DNA from: an uncultured Dorea sp.
GTDB lineage: Bacteria > Bacillota > Clostridia > Lachnospirales > Lachnospiraceae
Assembly (NCBI GenBank): GCA_910586965.1
Contig: CAJUMF010000012.1
Location: 1-64,000 of the forward strand
Direction: 5' to 3'
Length of the DNA: 64,000 nt
Every line of letters begins with the position of its first letter. Within the stretch, counting starts at the first letter, position 1. Positions 60,486 to 64,000 of the stretch are shown piece after piece. A model generated the notes under the pieces. The model made no database searches, was not told where the DNA came from, and saw nothing but the letters and a program-made list of their open reading frames with translations. A program made the translations under genes and the position numbers.

Positions 60486-61222
60486 GGGCACACCTTTCCT
60501 TCTACTTTTTCCAGGATTTTATGACGATACTCCACAAACTTCTCATCATAAACATAACGCGGACGCTCCAGTTCCACGGAGACAATATCTGTAATGCCGG
60601 CAGGCGACATCACAACCACGCGGTCTGCCAGATACACAGCCTCTTCCACGCTATGTGTGATAAACAGGACCGTACGCTTTGTTTTCATCCATATCTCTTG
60701 AAGTTCTTCCCTGAGACGATTCGATGTCTGCTTGTCCAATGCCGAAAACGGCTCATCCATAAGAAGTATCTCTGAATCCAGCGTCAGCGCCCTTGCAAGC
60801 GCCACTCTCTGGCGCATCCCCCCGGAGAGCTGATGAATGGCATAGTTCTTGTATTCTTCCAGTCCCACCATGCGAAGATACGTAAGCGCCCTTTCCTCTT
60901 GCTCATTCTGCGGGAATCCGGCAAGCTTCATACCGAATTCCACATTCTGTATCACATTCATCCACGGAAACAATGCATGTTCCTGAAACATTACGATACG
61001 GTCAGCCCCAGGTCCCGTAACCGGATGTGAATTCAGCAGGATCTCTCCCTCTGTAGGCTTTTCCAGCCCTGCTATAAGATTCAGCAAAGTACTTTTCCCA
61101 CATCCGCTCTGTCCTACAACACAGACAAACTCTCCCTTATCTATCTCGAGATTAATCTCGTTTAAAACATCCTCTTTCGAGTCTTCAAATACCTTGCTTA
61201 CATTCCTTAACACTAAAGACAC
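60482..61222 (-). CDS. ABC transporter ATPase (sulfonate/nitrate/taurine type)
   Basis: 246 residues. Walker A GQSGCGKST, signature LSGGMRQR, Walker B LLMDEPFSALD, and the H-loop ITHSVEEAV are all intact. SsuB/TauB-like. It lies between the binding protein and the permease genes. Confidence 0.93.
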   Translation of the reverse strand: MSLVLRNVSKVFEDSKEDVLNEINLEIDKGEFVCVVGQSGCGKSTLLNLIAGLEKPTEGEILLNSHPVTGPGADRIVMFQEHALFPWMNVIQNVEFGMKLAGFPQNEQEERALTYLRMVGLEEYKNYAIHQLSGGMRQRVALARALTLDSEILLMDEPFSALDKQTSNRLREELQEIWMKTKRTVLFITHSVEEAVYLADRVVVMSPAGITDIVSVELERPRYVYDEKFVEYRHKILEKVEGKVCP

Positions 61223-61228
61223 GGTAGA

Positions 61229-62215
61229 TCAATCCTTTCCTGCTCTCTCTGAGAAAATATTTTCATAATCCTGGGCAATAAACTCCTGTTCCAGTGAAAT
61301 GTCTGCAAAATCCCTTATGGCCTGTTCATTGACATCTGTGGAAAAATCTATTTTCCCAAAAGCTCCTGCCAGAATATCTGCATCCAGTGATTTGCCTGTT
61401 GCAGCATTGATCTCCTCATTAACGACAGACGAAGCTTCCTCCGTATTTTGTACCATATAATCTGTCGCTTTTATGTGCTCTTCTAAAAATACATCTACAA
61501 TATCCGGATGATCTTTTAAGAATTCTTCCCGCACAACTACGACCGCTACAGGATAGTCCCCGTTTTTATATACCTCGTCATAATCCAGCACAATCTCAGC
61601 TCCATTGCGCTCCAATGTCGTACCCCAGGGTTCCGGAACCAGTGCTGCATCGATATTCCCCTGATCCATCATATTCATCACATCCGCATTTTCCACAGCA
61701 GTCACATCCACATCTCCCCCCTTATCCACAGGGGCGAGCTGATTTTCTTTGAGCAGATTCAAAAGGCATAAATGCTGTGTATTTCCAATCTGAGGAATTG
61801 CGACTGTTTTCCCGGACAGATCCGTCACATTGCTAATATCTGAGCCTGACGCTTTCACAAGGACAGCTCCTGCTTTCGACGCCCCGGACAAAATCGTAAT
61901 ATCTCCTTTTGACCTTACATTGGCAGTGATTGCCGGAACCGGTCCGATATATCCGATATCAATGTCTCCCGAAAAAAGAGCCTCTACTTCCGCCGGACCG
62001 GCATTAAATGCTGTCCAGCTTAATTCTGTACCGTCGGGCAGCGCCTCTTCCAGAGAGCCGGTCGCTTTCATATATAATGCCTGCGCATGGGTGACATTAT
62101 TAAAGTAGCCGACATTCAGTTCGCTGCCATCCTCTTTCCCACTGCACCCTGCCAGACATAATACAGAAGCCAAAAGCATAGCTGCTGCAGTACCTTGTAC
62201 AAGCCGTAATCTCAT
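61229..62215 (-). CDS. Lipoprotein substrate-binding protein (SsuA-like)
   Basis: 328 residues. Signal peptide with lipobox LAGC at about 22-25 from the ATG at 62215 (GGGAGG upstream), then an NMT1/SsuA-type binding domain (LNVGYFNNVTHAQALYMKATG, AFNAGPAEVEALFSGDIDIGYIGP). The ligand is probably a sulfonate, nitrate-like anion or related compound. The neighbouring APS kinase and sulfotransferase genes favour a sulfur compound. Confidence 0.88.
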   Translation of the reverse strand: MRLRLVQGTAAAMLLASVLCLAGCSGKEDGSELNVGYFNNVTHAQALYMKATGSLEEALPDGTELSWTAFNAGPAEVEALFSGDIDIGYIGPVPAITANVRSKGDITILSGASKAGAVLVKASGSDISNVTDLSGKTVAIPQIGNTQHLCLLNLLKENQLAPVDKGGDVDVTAVENADVMNMMDQGNIDAALVPEPWGTTLERNGAEIVLDYDEVYKNGDYPVAVVVVREEFLKDHPDIVDVFLEEHIKATDYMVQNTEEASSVVNEEINAATGKSLDADILAGAFGKIDFSTDVNEQAIRDFADISLEQEFIAQDYENIFSERAGKD

Positions 62216-62231
62216 ATCAAACTTTCCTCCC

Positions 62232-63380
62232 TTAATTTGCCATCTTAAGCTTTTTCGATACAATATGAACAATTGTCCGGAGTGGATGTCTCAATTTGCT
62301 TTTCAAATTATCAATTTCCTTCCACAGTACCGCATTCTCCTTCTCCATCTTTCTGAGAAGTCTCACATTGTTCTCGACTGTAAAACGGATAATATCATCT
62401 AATAAATACGGATTATCTTTCTTCCACTTACAAATACCACTAAAATCCATATCAAACAAATCTGTGTCTTTTTCATTCATATATTTTTCTGCAATTTTCC
62501 GATTACCTTGACGATATGTTTCCATAAATGCCTCCGCCTCCTGAGACGAAAACATATTACTTTTATATTCTGAACCAAAAACAATGTTAATGTCAAGCAA
62601 ATTCTTCCTCAAAAGATTATATTCACTGTCTGTAATATCCGGCAAAGAATTTATGATCCGCTTAATCTCACATGTATTTCCCGACATGCTCACATTAACA
62701 CTTTGTTTGGTGATGACATATTCGTCTGTCAGTTTAAGCCCGATCAATTCCAAAAAATCCGCCTGTATCATGCCATTCGGAAAATAATTTCTGTCAAAAC
62801 GCCGTGCGATTACATTTTCTCTGCCAAAAAATGAAGAAAGCTTTTCCAATTCAGCATAATAATCAAGCTGAGCTATTTCCATAATATCCTCGGCATATTC
62901 CTCCCACGGCAGTATTACTTTTGATCTATTATTCCCGCTCCCCTTCACACGCTGTCTCCAGAGGGAGTCTATAAACAAATCCTGCCTTCTTAAATATACA
63001 ATAATTTTAACAGTAAACTTATGCTGAACACTGTAATCTTTTAACTCCGGCCATATCGATCTTCTGTTTTCACAACTGGCTCCCCAAATACCTTCGTCGG
63101 AAAGAATCACATTATCATATGTCTCAAAACATTTCCGTATGATGTCCATCCCTTCCAAAAAACGTTGCCTTTCTTCCTCAACCTGCCGCACTCCATCTTT
63201 TGTAATAGGCCTTTGAAGGAACAACCCATTCCGCCGTTTTCCAAATCCCGGATAAGAGTAGGGAAATTCCGGATAAAAATATCCCTGTCTATTCAATAGC
63301 TCCTGATTCAATGTACATAATTCCTGAATCGCACAAGTCCCTGTCTTTGGTGTCCCTATGTGTAAATATAATGTTTTCAT
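62232..63380 (-). CDS. PAPS-dependent sulfotransferase-like protein
   Basis: 382 residues. The N-terminal 5'-phosphosulfate loop is visible in LHIGTPKTGTCAIQE. A later block (KIIVYLRRQDLFIDSLW) matches the 3'-phosphate-binding Arg/Ser region. It would move a sulfo group from PAPS to an acceptor, here possibly a glycan or small molecule. It follows the APS kinase gene directly (stop and GTG/ATG within 4 bp), so PAPS supply and use are coupled. The C-terminal region is basic. Confidence 0.82.
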   Translation of the reverse strand: MKTLYLHIGTPKTGTCAIQELCTLNQELLNRQGYFYPEFPYSYPGFGKRRNGLFLQRPITKDGVRQVEEERQRFLEGMDIIRKCFETYDNVILSDEGIWGASCENRRSIWPELKDYSVQHKFTVKIIVYLRRQDLFIDSLWRQRVKGSGNNRSKVILPWEEYAEDIMEIAQLDYYAELEKLSSFFGRENVIARRFDRNYFPNGMIQADFLELIGLKLTDEYVITKQSVNVSMSGNTCEIKRIINSLPDITDSEYNLLRKNLLDINIVFGSEYKSNMFSSQEAEAFMETYRQGNRKIAEKYMNEKDTDLFDMDFSGICKWKKDNPYLLDDIIRFTVENNVRLLRKMEKENAVLWKEIDNLKSKLRHPLRTIVHIVSKKLKMAN

Positions 63381-63382
63381 CA

Positions 63383-64000
63383 CTATTCCCCATATTTAAT
63401 CTTACTTTCCAGTTTTTCCAGAATGATGTCCACACACTCCTCCACACCATTCTGACTTGTATCAATACATACCATCGGATGCTCAGGCGGCTCATAGGGG
63501 CTGGTAATCCCCGTAAAATCAGCAATCTTTCCTTCTCTGGCAGCTTTGTAAAGCCCCTTTACATCCCTGCGCTCACACTCTGAAAGCGGCGTATCCACAT
63601 ATACTTCCAAAAAGCTGTCCCCGATAATCTCCCGGGCATTCCTTCGATCCTGACGGTACGGGGAGATAAAAGACGTGATGACAATCAGGCCTGCATCATT
63701 CATCAGCTTGGAGACTTCTGCAATCCTTCGTATATTTTCCATACGGTCCTGCTGCCCAAAACCAAGATTACTGTTAAGTCCCATCCGCACGTTGTCCCCA
63801 TCCAAAAGCATCGTGTGTTTTCCCATAGCAAACAATCTTTTTTCAAGCGCATTTGCAACCGTTGATTTACCCGAACCAGACAGCCCCGTCATCCAGACCG
63901 TCACTGCTTTCTGCCCCAGTCTGGCCTGTCTCAAATTCCTTGTAATATCCATCTCATTCCATGTAAGATTATTTTCTTCTGCAATGTTCTGTACAACCAC
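63383..64000 (-). CDS. cysC: Adenylylsulfate (APS) kinase, possibly the C-terminus of CysNC
   Basis: Walker A GLSGSGKST (39-47), the APS-binding block DGDNVRMGLNSNLGF, and SFISPYRQDRRNAR identify APS kinase, which makes PAPS from APS. The frame is open to the window edge, where GTG is the first codon seen. The 30 residues before the kinase could be a CysC N-terminus or a linker from a CysN domain lying beyond the window. It heads the sulfotransferase/transporter run. Confidence 0.88.
   Translation of the reverse strand: MVVQNIAEENNLTWNEMDITRNLRQARLGQKAVTVWMTGLSGSGKSTVANALEKRLFAMGKHTMLLDGDNVRMGLNSNLGFGQQDRMENIRRIAEVSKLMNDAGLIVITSFISPYRQDRRNAREIIGDSFLEVYVDTPLSECERRDVKGLYKAAREGKIADFTGITSPYEPPEHPMVCIDTSQNGVEECVDIILEKLESKIKYGE

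Overview
The window looks like a gut Firmicute of the family Lachnospiraceae. The evidence is the gene content and order (uvrC-hprK-ROK glucokinase, DUF1846-pyrG, a ClpX with divergent sequence, a DUF5721 protein), strong GGAGG ribosome sites and low-to-moderate GC. The genus cannot be fixed from the sequence. The chromosome is interrupted by two unrelated integrated elements, and the second carries two further insertions.

Positions 1 to about 6109 are the right part of a small integrative element. It has two XRE-type regulators, an unknown protein, an FtsK/TcpA-like DNA translocase, a hairpin-rich origin-like region, an HUH replication initiator, an excisionase and a tyrosine integrase. It ends in a 3' fragment of a tRNA-Trp gene (attachment site). 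No T4SS genes are visible. Positions 6120-17717 are core chromosome: AlkD-like repair, hemC, a siroheme dehydrogenase and yigZ; then a class A penicillin-binding protein with a PTTDPN-repeat tail; then glucokinase, hprK, uvrC and ftsH.

Positions about 17770-41165 are a decayed prophage lying exactly between the divergent promoters of ftsH and the DUF1846 gene, with a shared 12-bp sequence at both ends. It keeps repressor and Cro-like genes, replication genes, both terminase subunits and a tape-measure gene. It has no recognisable portal, capsid, tail-tube or lysis genes. Several genes are broken: the tape measure by a frameshift, a ParB-like gene by an amber codon, and the replisome organiser at an A7 run. 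An IS1634-family element sits inside it with an exceptionally long 108-bp target duplication. Two structured-RNA candidates flank a NYN-domain RNase-like gene.

The most unusual part is 35823-40928. The prophage integrase is split precisely at the codons of its catalytic HDLRH box by a 5.1-kb cassette. The cassette encodes a three-gene operon: a Fic/winged-helix protein with a degenerate active site, a large Eco57I-like N6-adenine methylase, and a separate PD-(D/E)XK nuclease. The missing integrase C-terminus, with the nucleophile tyrosine, resumes in frame on the far side. The cassette has no recombinase of its own and an operator-like set of CGCTATT boxes around its promoter. I read it as a restriction/defence cassette targeted to integrase genes, by inference.

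Positions 41266-64000 are core or accessory chromosome. They hold DUF1846, pyrG, a divergent LspA, a coiled-coil protein, an S8 protease and clpX. A ligA-rluF-O-acylation cluster follows (MBOAT, DHHW protein, catalytically dead-looking SGNH protein). Next are DUF5721, a C39-like peptidase, an esterase-esterase-ATP-grasp operon and dtd. The last block combines APS kinase, a PAPS-type sulfotransferase and a sulfonate/nitrate-type ABC transporter, which suggests sulfur uptake and sulfation.
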